A stretch of 64,000 nt of DNA from Moniliella sp. 'wahieum'. Lineage: Eukaryota > Basidiomycota > Moniliellomycetes > Moniliellales > Moniliellaceae. The notes under the pieces were generated by a model. The model saw only the letters and a list, made by a program, of their open reading frames with translations. It had not been told where the DNA came from and did no database searches. How positions within the stretch are numbered: the first letter of the stretch is position 1; every line of letters starts with the position of its first letter. Made by a program: the position numbers and the translations under genes. The stretch spans positions 310,001 through 374,000 of the forward strand of contig RSEE01000048.1 of assembly GCA_003971905.1 (NCBI GenBank). The letters run 5' to 3'. This document shows, in pieces, positions 35,457 through 46,974 of this stretch.

Positions 35457-38400
35457 ATGGCTGTCGACCCCCAGTTTGTTGCGAGCATCAACCAACTGCT
35501 CCAGAGCACCCTCTGCCCGACACCACACTGTCAAGGCTGTACGTACCCTCCTCATCGATCGCTCTTCTCTCGCTGCCGTTTCCCTGTTCCTTCATTGACA
35601 TACTCCATAGGCAACCGAGGGCCTCCAAGCGCAGTACAAGAATTCGGCTTTCGTGCCTGCCCTCTTCCAGATCCTTGTGACCTCGACCGAGACCGGTGTG
35701 CGCCAGCTGGCGGCGGTCGAGCTGCGCAAGCGGATCTCGAAGAGCGGCAAGGCATGGAAGGGCCAATCGGATGAAGTTCGTGCGGCCATCAAGTCTCAGG
35801 TCCTTGAGATTGTCAAGGATGAGCCGAACAGTTCTGTGCGCAACGCCTCGTCCCGCGTTGTTTGCGAAATTGCGCGCCGCGAACTCCCCCAGAACACCTG
35901 GCCCGAGCTGCTCCTTTCCTCTTTGCGGCCGGAGAACAAGGTAATGCTACTCAACGTCAAGCAGCTATCTTTGTTTTCGTCATCCTGCTCGAATCTTTCG
36001 GTGACGACGATGTGTTTGTGAGCCAGATGCCCCAGTTGATGCAATTGTTCAGCAAGACGATCAACGATCCCGAGTCGCTTGAGGTTCGGGTTACCACGGT
36101 CCGTGCGCTCGGCAAGATTGCTGAACTGCTGGACGATGATGATGAATCTGGAATGGCTGCAATTCAGTCTGCTATTCCCCAGATGGTTCAAGTTCTCCAA
36201 CAATGCCTCGAGGCTGGTAATGCCGAGGGCGTGAACGCTATTACGGATGTGTTTGACACCTTCCTGCTCTCGGATCTCCCCATTATCAACCAGTTCCTTG
36301 GTGACCTGATGACCTTCTACCTCACTGCTGGTGCGCGCGAAGATTACGAGGATGAGATGCGCGAGGCGGTGCTCAACTCTGTGATTTGGGCCATCACGTC
36401 CAAGCGCCAGAAGATCCAGCACTTCCACCTCGCCAAGACCATGATCCCTCAAGCAATGGCCATTCTCCCCACTGGCGACTTTGACGACGATAGACCAACC
36501 CCGCCGTTCTTTCTCTGCGTATTCTCGATACGATGGCCACCGAGCTTCCCCCGTCGAACGTATGGCCTCCTCTGCTTGAGCAGCTGCAAGCCTTTGTCCA
36601 AAGCCCCGACTCTGCTCACCGTGCTGCCGCCCTGTTCGCCCTTGGTGTGACGTGCGAGGGTCTCTCGGAGACGCTTCGCCCTCAGATGGATTTGGTGTGG
36701 CAGTTTGTCAACGCTGGTCTCAATGACCCCGATGCACGGGTCCGTCGCGGCGCGGCGATGGCGATCGCTTACCTCTGCGACCAACTCGGCGACGAGATTG
36801 TCAAGCATCACCCGGTTATCATGCCTGCGTTGATGCAAATGATTGCCAACCCCAGACCCAGCGGGATGCGACGCGGTCTTTGGATCGCTTCCTGGAGAGC
36901 CTGGGTGACGAGATCAAGCAGTACCTCCAGCCCGTCATGGAGACACTGGCTGGGTACATTGACACTGTGCCTCTTGACATCAAGAAGTCGCTCATTGGTG
37001 CGATTGGCTCAGCGGCGCATGCCTCCAAGCGCGACTTTTGCCCTACTTCCCTGGTGTCATGGCTAAGCTCACGCCGTTTTTGCAGCTCAAAGACACGACC
37101 AACACAGAGCAGATGGAGTTCCGTGCCATTACCCAACACCATTGGTACTTTTGCCGATGCTGTTGGCCCCGAACACTTCCGTCCTTACTTTGCCGACACG
37201 ATGGCCATTGCTTACGATGCGTTCGAGCTGAACCAGCCCAGCCTTCGGGAGTGCTCTTTCATCTTCTTTGGTGCGATGGCCAAGATCTTTGGCGAAGAAT
37301 TCAGCCAGTTCCTGCCCCAAATTGCCCCCAAGCTTTTGGAAAGCTTGCGCCAGCGCGAGCACGATCCCGTGCCTGGTGCCTCTGGCGATGGCACTATTTC
37401 TGGCCTGGAGGGCGCTACTGCGCAGGCCCTGTTGGCTGGCACTCAAGATGAGGATGACGACGATGGTTCGTCGACCTGGATGACCTTAACGAGATCTTTG
37501 TTCGGTCTCGTCGGCTATCGCGATCGAGAAGGAAGTGGCCGCCGACTCGGTTGGTGAGATCTTCCAGTACACCAAGGCGGGCTTCCTTCCCTATCTTCAG
37601 GACGCGGTCCAAGAGCTTGTTAGCCTCCTGCAACATTACAGCTCTGACATTCGCAAGGCTGCCCTTGCCTCGCTCTTCACTGCCATCACCACCCTCAACA
37701 CTATCGAGAAGCCGGCCGACTGGCTCCCTGGAATCAACGTGCCCGTGCCCATCTCGTCCGAGTGTGCAGCAGTTGATCGACGTGGTCATGCCCAACACGC
37801 TGCTGATGTGGACCGATGAGGATGATCGGTAAGTACAGATTGCTCTTTTGTCACTTCCCTTTGGGATGACAAACTTATCTCAGCTCACACCTAGTGGTGG
37901 AATAGGACCACTGCAGTGTGGAAAACCTACGTGGAAAATCTGACTTGTTACTGTGCCCTTGGTGCTTTGTTACTGACCCCCTCTTTTTTCCCCAGCGCCG
38001 TCGCGACGCAACTATGCGAGTCCTTGGCTGAAACGCTGAAGGAAGTCGGGCCTGCTGTCATTGCCAAGCAAACCAGCGAGGTGGCGGACATTGCCATGAG
38101 CATCCTTGAGAAGAAGTCCGGTGCCCAGTCTCCGAGCGAGGATGAGGAGCCGGAGGAGGACAGCTCCGAATACGAGAACCTGCTCATCTCGACCGCCATG
38201 GACCTTGTGGGCGCTATGGCTGACACGCTGGGCGCCGACTTCCAGCAGCCTCTGCAGTCATTCCTGCCCCAGATCACCAAGTATTACGCGCCGGGCAAAG
38301 TTCTCGCCGAGCGGGCGGCCGCGACTTCGGCCCTCGGCACCCTGCCGGTGGGCATGAAGGAAAACATTACGCCTTTTACCACCCCTATGCTCACCATGCT

Positions 38401-38943
38401 TTCGCACGCTGTGACGGACGAGGATCTCGGGGTTCGGACCAATGCTACGTACGCTGCCGGTGTACTGATGATGAGAACAGCCAGGAGGACTTGACGCAGC
38501 ACTACGCTCCCCTGCTTACTGCCTTGCAACCGGCATTGAGCCTGCCCGCCGACAAGTCTCAGCCCAAGGATGCCCAGGCACTTAAGGACAACGCAATCGG
38601 GTGCTTGGCCCGCATGGTGCGCAAGAGCCCAGAGGCACTTCCCCTGACCACCACCTTCCCCTTGATTTTTGGTGGTCTTCCGCTCTTGTTTGATAATGCC
38701 GAGTGGGCCCCCGTCATTCAGCTCACCATCGCGCTTATCCAAACCAACAACGCTGTTGCTCAGCAGCACATGGACGACATTCTCCGTCTCTTTGCACATG
38801 TCTTGGCGACCCCGGCGGGCTCGGAGGAAGATGTTCTTGGGCAAGAACTGCGTGACCAACTGGTTACCTTCGTTCGCCACCACAACACCGTTGTCCCCGA
38901 CAAGATCCAGGCCGCGGGTCTTGCCCTTGTATCTGCGTCGTAA
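35457..38943 (+). CDS. KAP123: Importin beta family karyopherin, Kap123/importin-4 type
   Basis: HEAT-repeat nuclear import receptor for ribosomal proteins, assembly factors and histones. The N-terminus (MAVDPQFVASINQLLQSTL) reads into the conserved RQLAAVELRKRI (near 35700-35740), then ATQRQAAIFVFVILLESF, VTTVRALGKIAELL, TMATELPPSNVWPPL, RRGAAMAIAYLCDQLGDEIV, IGAIGSAAHASKRDF, a central acidic DEDDDDG loop with FVDLDDLNEIFVR, EKEVAADSVGEIFQYT, and the C-terminal DKIQAAGLALVSAS. Introns: 35539-35610 (72 bp) and 37829-37995 (167 bp, GTAAGT donor, TACTGAC branch). About 1,080 aa, as in Kap123. At least eight one- or two-base losses split it (35940 G, 36850-36853 C, 37036-37039 T, 37128 C and others). 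Order and spacing of conserved blocks make Kap123 rather than Pse1 the better match. Confidence 0.9.
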
Positions 38944-39214
38944 TCTGCTCGTTCTCATTTTTCTGGCGCTTACCGGCGTGTATTCATCTATCTGTCTCGG
39001 TCAAATGCTCAAATGGGAGGTCGTGATATCATATAGTTCTTTCCTCCATACTGCTCCTCCTCTGTTACATGTTATCCCGTCTGTTTTCCCGGATGCTTCT
39101 CCCTGGGCTTTTCTGTGCGCGATCACTATCTACGTCTCCATCCAGTTTGACGAACCTCGTCTACTTCAGTGTAAATGTGAATCCGTGGCATTGAACAACG
39201 AATGAGGTGAAATG

Positions 39215-40324
39215 CTACCTTAGCACCCACATTTTCACTGGGAAGAGCTCGTTCGGGAATCCCTGCTGAACCTCCACCTGGATGAGGTCCAAGCCCGCCT
39301 CGCGGAAAACCCGCTCAAAGACCTGGGTTGAGCGGGTGATGGAGTAATCCTCTGGATCCCAGATTGTGCGTTCCGAGCCATCCTCGGCTTCCGAGCAGAC
39401 ATTCTCCTTGATAAAGATACGGCCACCAACCCGGTCGTGCATGGCGGCTGTCTCCATAGCCGTGGGGGGGATACCCTCGTTCGCCGTTGAGATGGGTGCC
39501 ACAGCTTGGTCCGGCTTGAGAGCAGCCTTGCAGCGTCTTAGGAATGCCACCATCTCGGCATCAGAAAGATGTTGCAAGCACCATTGGATCCAAACCACGT
39601 CGTACCGCACTGTGGTGGACAAGAGACCCACTTGATGCGCGTTTCCTTCCCCTTCCTCTGCTCCTGCTTCAGCCATAGTAGCGTCGGATGTGACGGGTTT
39701 GTCTCCCTCGGCACCCGCCGATAGTATGGGAAGGATGGCGGGAGGAACGACTTGGGTATCGTCACTAGGCGATTTGCGCTTGCCCCCGACCTTGGGAAGA
39801 GGCGGGGCGTAAGGGTGAGCAGGATCAAAGTCCTGCAAGGTGGCCTCATGAAAATGCACCGCCTTGCGCGCATGGAAAGGGCTGGTCTCGGGAGACTGCT
39901 GGAGCGACTTCCAATTGTCCGCCTTGGTCCTTGCTTGGCGCAAGAACTTGCCCACCGGCTCCACCATATGCACCTCATCCAGCAGGGGCAGCAACACCGT
40001 CTCCGTCACCCGGCCCCCCCGGCACCACAATCCAAGCCGCGCGTGACGCCCTTCCCAAAGGTCGCTTGCTTCCCGCCGCGCGCCTCGACACGCTGGGCCA
40101 TCCATTGGGCATTGTTGGCGCTGGCGGGGGGATGTTGGTGAGGCGTTTGAGATGCTTGAGCAAGAAGAGCCGCGAGCCCAACGCATCGACGCGGGGCAAA
40201 GGCCCGTTGCCAAACCCGCCCAGGACGCCGTTGACGGTGGCAGGAACCCCCTCCCAGTACTGCACCCCTTGGCCACGTCTGGCTTGGGATGGACAATCCG
40301 AATGACAGGTTTTTGCTCGGCCAT
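39215..40324 (-). CDS. Alpha-N-terminal protein methyltransferase (NTMT1/Tae1 family)
   Basis: SAM-dependent methyltransferase acting on X-Pro-Lys N-termini, including ribosomal proteins. Minus strand: MAEQKPVIRIVHPKPDVAKG start; after restoring a G (run at 40265-40268) VQYWEGVPATVNGVLGGFGN, a hallmark of the family; SRLFLLKHL; the SAM motif I DCGAG...GRVTE (near 40005-40035); LLDEVHMVEPVGKFLRQA; WIQWCLQHLSDAEMVAFLRR; RIFIKENV; SITRSTQVFERVFREAGLDL; and the C-terminal FPVKMWVLR. A charged low-complexity insert lies near 39640-39800, so at about 370 aa it is longer than yeast Tae1. Telobox-like and TTGAACGTTCAA elements lie 75 and 140 bp upstream. Confidence 0.9.
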   Translation of the reverse strand: MAEQKPVIRIVHPKPDVAKGCSTGRGFLPPSTASWAGLATGLCPASMRWARGSSCSSISNASPTSPRQRQQCPMDGPACRGARREASDLWEGRHARLGLWCRGGRVTETVLLPLLDEVHMVEPVGKFLRQARTKADNWKSLQQSPETSPFHARKAVHFHEATLQDFDPAHPYAPPLPKVGGKRKSPSDDTQVVPPAILPILSAGAEGDKPVTSDATMAEAGAEEGEGNAHQVGLLSTTVRYDVVWIQWCLQHLSDAEMVAFLRRCKAALKPDQAVAPISTANEGIPPTAMETAAMHDRVGGRIFIKENVCSEAEDGSERTIWDPEDYSITRSTQVFERVFREAGLDLIQVEVQQGFPNELFPVKMWVLR

Positions 40325-40397
40325 GTTGGGAGGCGAGTCGCGATGGCCGCCGTGCAACCAACCAGTCCAGGAAATTTTTTCGGCTGGAAATGCACGC

Positions 40398-40410
40398 GCT
40401 AACCCTAGCG
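40398..40410. promoter_or_regulatory. Telobox-like AACCCTAG element (methyltransferase promoter)
   Basis: GCTAACCCTAGCG, about 75 bp upstream of the methyltransferase ATG at 40324. Confidence 0.5.
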
Positions 40411-40462
40411 TGCCATGGTGTGGGGCCCTCAATGCAGCAGCCGCTTTTTCTGATCGACAAGA

Positions 40463-40478
40463 ACTTGAACGTTCAACA
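40463..40478. promoter_or_regulatory. TTGAACGTTCAA element
   Basis: Perfect 12-bp palindrome TTGAACGTTCAA, about 140 bp upstream of the methyltransferase start. Confidence 0.5.
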
Positions 40479-40721
40479 GGCCCACAGACTCTATTTAAGT
40501 ACACGCGCCCCTAGCGACATCGCAAATCTGATGGCCGGGCGATTGGGACTGCCGAGGTAGATGGAACATGACGATAAGTGGGGCTCTAGCATAGCTACGT
40601 GAAGCACAAGGCGGAGGACACTCCAGTGACATCCAAGGATATAGGTATCAATAATCCAAACGGCGGTCTTCCAGCAGGACGCGTACCGACCGACACAGCA
40701 GAGTCAGGGGCCCATCCAGGG

Positions 40722-42394
40722 TTACACCTGGGCATAGAAGTGGTCCATCATCTGCTTCAGGCGAATAAACGCCACGTTGAAGATGGGATGGGTGGGGGTC
40801 ACAAGGTTCTGCTGCCCACCAAGCACATAGCTTTGGTCCTCGTCGATGTTCCATCCGAGGCTCGACGCATAGCAGTGAGCAAGCCAGGCATTGCTCTGCT
40901 CTAGTTTTTGCGCCACCTCCTCATCCAAGCTCTCCGTCGGTTCGGCAACACAACGCTTGCTTGATGCTCGAATAAGCCTTATCGCACACCTGCACTCGGT
41001 GCTGGCACAGCGACAAGGCGACAAGTTGTAGCATGTGGTATGCATCCGGGCGAGACGAGGGCTTGTCCTTCAGTCCTCCGCGCGGGGGGTCGTTCTGGCA
41101 CAGATGAGAATGTACTCTTGCAGCGAGGCCCGATCAAAAAGCCAATTGTCCTCGTGCACATCCGTCAACCAGGACGAATCCGACGCAGAGGAGGGAGCTC
41201 GGCCGCCTTCCGGATCAGCACGTGGGGGAGGTGAAGCCACCTGACGAGAAGGATCATCCAAGTCCATCGCCGCCTCCAAGCAGGAGAAAAGGCCAGCTCC
41301 AGCAAACCATCCATAGCACCCATCCACCAGCTTGTTGGTCCGGCCACGAAACGCACCTCCCTCAACTGGGGCCCCTTGGAGGTGAATCGCCCAGCGGTAA
41401 AACGCACCCAAGTGCAGTTCGTCGTGTCCTGGTCCGTGCAAGCCGGCTGGGCTTGAGTCGGTAACCCCTGTTTCAGCCGCATGAGCATGGCCATGGAAGC
41501 AATTGCGCAATAAGCATAGCCGCCATGAGCCTCCCCGAGAATAAATTGGGGAACTTGAGGATAGACTGCCGACGCCACACCTCCCTCGTACGTTTGGCAA
41601 GATGTAATAAACGTATCCATCCCTTGAATCAACTCGGGGGTGCAAATGCCCAAGGCGAGGGAGATGCACAGGACGCAGTAAGTACAACGCACGTCCACCT
41701 CGCCCCCGATTGTGACAGCAAACGAGCCGTCGGGTTGCTTGAGGGACATCATCCATGAGTACATCTTTTCCCGATCGATCTGGTCCCATGCGGCACTCGG
41801 TGAACTGGACCCATCGACAGGGCCACCGACAATGGCCAGGGCCATAACGGCGGCGTAGGAAGCCATCAAATGCGAATTTTGGCCAGGCCCACCTCCAAAC
41901 CCTCCTGTAACGGGGTTTTGAAAAGAGATGAGTGTATCGGCTGCGCGCGTGCGAGGGTCCTTTGTCTTGCCCTTCTCGACAGATTGGGAATGGTGCCCCA
42001 TGGAGCGCCCAACAGGTCATACGTTTGGACAACCCAGTAGATGAGCCAAGGCCGATTCTGGTCAAAGCCCAAATAGGCACCGGGAAGCTGGCGGAGCCAC
42101 TGAGACATAAAGTCAAGATGGGCTTTGCGATGGAGAACGGTGGAGACGGGGCGTCGGGGCGGCGGTGCGATAGGGGAGCAAGAGTTCCGAAATCTCCTGC
42201 TCAGCCTCAAGTTGGCTGGCGGTGGTCTTGCCCTCGTACCAATCCTGGGGGGAGGGCCAGACGGGCAGACGCGTGCCGGGCTGGGCACGAAGCTCGACCA
42301 TACTGTGTTGGTGCGGTGGAGCACGCGGTGGAGGTGGTGGTAGCGGTGGGGCAGACGCAAAGGGGCAGCTACAGGCGAAAGCCCCAACATCCAC
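40722..42394 (-). CDS. RAM1: Protein farnesyltransferase beta subunit
   Basis: Catalytic beta subunit that joins farnesyl to CaaX cysteines of Ras, a-factor-type pheromones and others, working with the shared alpha subunit. Minus strand: helix QLEAEQEISELLLPY, HLDFMSQWLRQLPGAYLGFD, NRPWLIYWVVQ, QNPVTGGFGGGPGQ, AHLASYAAV-like MASYAAVMALAI, SLKQPDGSF...GGEVDVRCTYC, CQTYEGGVAS, GEAHGGYAYCAIAS, then the zinc-site segment GRTNKLVDGCYGW (Asp and Cys ligands) and GGLKDKPSSRPDAYHTCYNL (His ligand). It ends MMDHFYAQV. About 540 aa. The start is uncertain because of a frame break near 42400; 42394 is the first ATG in the correct frame. No intron is evident. Divergent from TFB1. Confidence 0.88.
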
Positions 42395-42833
42395 TGCCTT
42401 GGGGCGTTGGCGGGTGGTCGGAGGGTCCGTGCTGGCGATGAACCTTTCATATCATAGGCCGGCAGTTGCACCGAAGGTGCTGTTGGCAGTCCGCGAGTGT
42501 GACCGTGTTCAATGTTGAACGTTTGAACGTTCTATCCAAGTTGGACCCCATACAGCCGGGCCGGCGCCGCCAACCACCGGGTTCCGCTGGTAAATTCCGC
42601 TACGTTCGGGCCCTGGAAAGGACATTGAACATTGCAACTGGGTGAGTGGTTTTGGCCTGCCTTGAGCTTGAGCGGCTGAGCGCAACACGTAACAAGTGCC
42701 CGACCGTACCGATCGGCTCCTTCTGATCATCCATCTTTCGTCGGCTGCCTCCCCCTCCTGCCCCATCTTGTTCCCAGCAGCACCGCCGGGCCCCTCGCTT
42801 TCCTTTCTCTCGCCCCTCCCTCGCTGTTGTGTG
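42395..42833. other. Divergent promoter, RAM1 / TFB1
   Basis: Contains AATGTTGAACGTTTGAACGT (42511-42530) and GACATTGAACATTGCAAC (42621-42638), then a pyrimidine-rich TFB1 leader. Confidence 0.6.
42509..42532. promoter_or_regulatory. Double TTGAACGTT element (RAM1/TFB1 promoter)
   Basis: Two TTGAACGTT copies 1 bp apart in the divergent promoter. A TTGAACATTG variant follows at 42625-42634. Confidence 0.5.
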
Positions 42834-44766
42834 ATGGCATCGAGCTCGGGTGTCATTGCCGCCTCCGCCTCCCACGCGAAAATCCCCGGCACAGCATACC
42901 TCGACCTGCCCAAACATGAGCTGCGCTGGGTGCCCCAGGCCACCTCGCTGGCCGACCAAGCATTGAGTCTGCCTTTCAAGGACGTCGAGAAGCTTTTGGC
43001 CGGCAAAGGAAAGCCCGGGAGCACCACATTTAGCCTTAAGATTGTCCGTTTCCCGGGCACGGGGCCGGACACAATCATCACTTTTACCGCTCCTGAGGTC
43101 GGGAGCGGGCCGAGGCGGACCGAGAGCGGTTTAAGGAACACTTGTTTGCTGCGTCTGTGGCCAACAAGGAAGGTACCCCTGCGGCTGTCGCGCCTTCAGG
43201 TCCCTCATCTAGCTCTGCTACGCCGGCTGCTACACGTTCGGTTTCGCGGGCCCCCGAAACCCCTCGAGATGCGGCTGCGTTGGAGCAGCAGCGCAAGGAT
43301 GAGATTCAGCTGCGAATCGCTGTCTGGCCGCCCATCCGGAGCTGCAAGCGTTGCACAAGGACTTGGTCTTTAAAAAGGTGATGAAAGATCGTGAGTTTTG
43401 GGCTCACCCTTCTCGAGCTGCGCTCCTGCGAGCCGAACGTATGGCTCGGGCGCAGCGGCGGGGGCGTAATGCGCGCATTGCCGACCACGGCCGACCAACG
43501 ACTCGGACGGCAACATGTCGATCAGCCTTTCCACCGACCTGGTACGGGACGTATTTGAGCAGTACCCTTGTGGCCAAAGCGTACAGTGAGTTGGTGCCGA
43601 GCGAATTGGACGAGCAGGCGTTCTGGACACGCTACTTTCAAAGCCGATTGTACCACCGCTTGCGTACTTCTGCCCGCAGTGCCGCCTCGGAGCACATTAC
43701 CAAAGCCGACCCTCTCTTTGACCGCTACTTGGCCGACGTGGTGGACGACAGTGAACTCGAGTCCCGAAGCACTACAATGTGCACGACACGTTTCTCGACC
43801 TTGGGGCCACCGAGTTGGACCATGATGAGACGGGCAACACACGTGACTTTACCATGCGCGCCGGGTACAACCGTAGCAATCTGCCGCTCTTGCGTCACTT
43901 TAACACCCACCCACCTCTCTCCTCGACTCGGCCTAGGGGAACAGGCTCCTGCACCTACCGACCGGAGGATCGTGGGTGGGGTGGGGGAAGAGTACCCCAC
44001 CCACCATCCTGGTGAACGCGCCAAACGCGCCTGGGATCAAATTGTAATTGAGGAGCTGGAGCCAAGCCGACGCAAGCGGGCCCGCCCGCTGCAAGTGCCC
44101 GACGACCGCCAGGCCTTTTTCCAAGGACGACAAGGGTTGGGGAACGGGACTGAGCTGGACGAGTGGGACCCGGAGCAAGCCAAGCGAGACGTGGCTGGCT
44201 TTGGCCAGGGAGTGGAACGATGGCCCCACGAGGCTGAGGACATCCTTGCCCACTATGCGGTCCATGTGTCGGACAATGAGCGGGCCCAGGCGGCGGTGGA
44301 TGCGTTGGTGCGAGCACATCGAGTCCGAACAGGATGGCGATCCTCATGGTACGTTCTTCTGGGTACGCTTGCGCTGCCTTGCGCGCTGTACTGACCCTTC
44401 TATTTGTTTGTTTGTTTCGTTTTGGGTTGATGTTCGTGTTGGGTAGCTGGTTTGCCAGAGGAAGTGTTTCACGCCCTAGTGTCCAGCCAAGCGGCTACGA
44501 TTGAATTTCTGCGGCAATTCTGGACCGCCGTCGCGCCGGATGCTGCGATGCTCAAGGAGACGGAGGAGACGGATGCACAGCGTCGATCGCGTGCGCAGCG
44601 CATGCTCACCCTGCTGCGCAACACCCACACCCGTGTGGACCAGGTGGCAGAGCAGGCGGAGCAGGCTAACCCGGGGGAAGGGGGCAAGCGTGTGCGGGTG
44701 TGCCTGCAGCCCACACTGAGCGCCATGGACATTGCAGTCAAGGTGGGATCGGCCATGTTTCCGTGA
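42834..44766 (+). CDS. TFB1: TFIIH core subunit Tfb1/p62
   Basis: Structural subunit of TFIIH for transcription initiation and nucleotide excision repair. The start at 42834 reads MASSSGVIAASASHAKIPGT. The N-terminal PH domain (LRWVPQA, STTFSLKIVRFPG) is followed by a Ser/Thr/Ala linker and two BSD domains: the first ending HPELQALHKDLVFKKVMKDR then EFWAHPSRAALL, the second around SELDEQAFWTRYFQSRLYHR (near 43600-43665). Next come FDRYL, DLGATELDHDETGN, FTMRAGYNRSNLPLLRHFN, and C-terminal helices ATIEFLRQFWTA then DAQRRSRAQRMLTLL. Intron 44349-44446 (98 bp, GTACGT donor). Several one-base losses occur (near 43100, 43320, 43500, 43570, 43760, 43930). About 620 aa, as expected. Confidence 0.9.
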
Positions 44767-45140
44767 CGAACAAGAGTGGTGTGGCAGTGGCCACGACCCA
44801 TCAGGATGTGGAGCCGCCGATGTGGGCGGACGAGGGGCCAATGACAGGGCTGGCAAGATAGGCGATAGGCCGAGGCCTGCTGGGGTGCTTGGGCTGGGCT
44901 GAACTCGACCCAATCCCCATCCAGTATCGATCTCAGCGAGCGAGACGGTTGAAAGTTGAAATTGCATGGATGCTGCTGGACTGCGGAGCGGGAGCAGGCG
45001 GAACACCGGGCGGAATAGTCGGGCCGCGTACGCAAGCGCTGATCATCCATCACACATCATGCATCCTCCATCCGCCGCCCCAGAACAGCTCCGCGCCGTC
45101 ACGCGCTGCTTCCCGCCGTCTCCCACCACCGCCTCTCAGC
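44767..45140. other. RPT2 promoter
   Basis: Includes an ATGCATCA-type cluster (45043-45072) about 70-100 bp upstream of the RPT2 ATG, and TTGAAAGTTGAAAT at 44950-44963. No gene. Confidence 0.55.
45043..45072. repeat. ATGCATCA-type cluster, RPT2 promoter
   Basis: ATCATCCATCACACATCATG followed by CATCC; same unit type as 16461-16575. Confidence 0.6.
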
Positions 45141-46539
45141 ATGGTGCGTACCGCGGCCGTCGACACGGGTGGCCATGCCCTGCCCATGCTCCTTCCCACT
45201 GACCCGCTGTGCCTTCTCTTCTTCTCTGCAGGGTCAAGCTCCAAGTGGCGGCGCCGGCCGTCCTAACAAGGACGACAAGAAGAAAGACCAGCCCAAAAAA
45301 TGGAGCCGCGCGTTGCCCACGCGCGTCGGCAAGAAGAAGCGCCGTGGCCCCGACACGGCGTACAAGTTGCCTACCGTCACGCCCACCACGCGCTGCCGTC
45401 TGAAGCTGCTCAAGATGGAGCGCATCAAGGACCATTTGTGCTGGAGGAGGAGTTTGTGCCAACTCGGAACGGCTCAAGCCGGCCGACGAGAAGGAGCAAC
45501 AGGAGCGCTCGCAAGTGGACGATTTGCGTGGGAGCCCGATGCAGGTGGGTACGCTGGAAGAAATCATTGATGATGACCATGCGATCATTAGCAGTGCGTC
45601 GGGTCCCGAGTACTATGTCAATATCACACCTTGGTCGACAAGGATCTGCTCGAGCCCGGGTGTAGTGTGCTGCTGCACACAGACGTATGCGATCGTTGGT
45701 GTCCTGGGCGACGACAGACCCGATGGTGAGCGTGATGAAGCTGGACAAGGCGCCGACGGAGAGCTACGCAGACATTGGTGGTCTGGAACAGCAAATCCAG
45801 GAAATCAAGGAATCGGTCGAGCTGCCGCTCACTCACCCGACGAACTGTACGAGGAGATGGGAATCAAGCCTCCCAAGGGGGTGATTCTGTATGGTGTGCC
45901 GGGTACGGGCAAGACGCTGCTGGCCAAAGCGGTGGCCAACCAAACGTCGGCCACCTTTTTGCGCATTGTGGGCTTCGAGCTGATTCAAAAGTACCTGGGT
46001 GATGGTCCGAAGTTGGTGCGCGAGCTGTTCCGTGTGGCGGAAGAGCATGCTCCGTCGATTGTGTTTATCGATGAGATTGATGCCGTGGGAACGAAGCGGT
46101 ACGACTCGAACTCGGGTGGCGAGCGAGAAATCCAGCGAACGCTTCTCGAGTTGCTCAATCAGCTCGACGGCTTCGACACGCGCAGTGATGTCAAGGTGAT
46201 ATGGCGACCAACAAGATCGAGTCGTTGGATCCCGCTCTGATTCGTCCTGGTCGGATTGACCGCAAGATTGAGTTCCCGCTGCCGGACCAGAAGACCAAGA
46301 TGCACATTTTCAAGTTGCACACGAGCCGGATGAATTTGGATGAGGATGTGGATTTGGAGGAGTTTGTCGCAATGAAGGACGACCTGTCGGGCGCCGACAT
46401 CAAATCGTTGGTAACCGAGGCAGGTCTGTTGGCGCTGCGGGAGCGACGGATGCGGGTAACCAAGAAGGACTTTACTGCGGCCCGGGAGCGTGTGATTGAC
46501 CGGAAGAAGGAGGGTACGCCGGAAGGCTTGTACCTCTAA
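45141..46539 (+). CDS. RPT2: 26S proteasome regulatory ATPase Rpt2 (PSMC1/S4)
   Basis: AAA+ ATPase of the proteasome base that unfolds substrates and opens the 20S gate. The ATG alone forms the first coding exon; the intron 45144-45231 (88 bp, CTGAC branch) is followed by [17 protein letters not shown], so the myristoylation signal Met-Gly is assembled by splicing. Further blocks: [40 protein letters not shown], Walker A GVPGTGKT (near 45898-45921, Val where the family has Pro), Walker [29 protein letters not shown], and the HbYX-type C-terminus LYL. One-base losses occur at 45436-45439, 45458, 45836-45838 (C) and 46197-46200 (C); a further break near 45680-45720 needs about two bases. About 440 aa, as in the family. 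Unmistakable. Confidence 0.95.
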
Positions 46540-46974
46540 GCGTTCCCCACCACCCCATTCCAATTGCATGACTACATGTGTTGGTGGTTGAGCTTTGGGC
46601 GCTCAGGGTTGTAGGTTGACAGGCTTGCGCTGTTGCCGTTTCCATAGAGTTTTTGGCCCAAGACGAAAGCGCGAGTGTACTAGTACTATATCTTGCCCCC
46701 AGCCCCCCCACCCCCTTGTCTACACTGGAATTTTCTGCTCACATTGCCTGGCGGGAACGATCTCGCCCCCAGGTGTTGGCGACAGGGGCATGACATATGG
46801 CATGGTCATGTCAAGGTAGAACAGAGCATACTATGCACGCGTATACAACGACCCCCCAAAGAATATAATAGTAGCTGGGCTTGTAATTACAACCAAGCAT
46901 TCATCGATCATCCCGAGGTCAACGCACCTCAGACAAGAGCCGCCTCGCCTCGGCGACAATCGCAATCTGGCTTT
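46540..46974. other. Convergent 3' region, RPT2 / GND1
   Basis: Shared 3' flanks of two genes that converge. AT-richer around 46840-46880. No coding signal. Confidence 0.5.

Larger units (their letters stand above)
40325..40721. other. Intergenic: methyltransferase promoter, farnesyltransferase 3' end
   Basis: Has a telobox-like AACCCTAGC (40401-40409) and an inverted TTGAACGTTCAA (40465-40476). The rest is the 3' flank of the farnesyltransferase gene. Confidence 0.55.

Noticed and set aside
35457-46539. Programmed ribosomal frameshifting, or a non-standard decoding system, as the cause of the split genes
   Set aside because: The break sites share no slippery heptamer or stop-codon context, occur many times per gene, and mostly match single-base loss from runs. 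Sequence error is the simpler cause.
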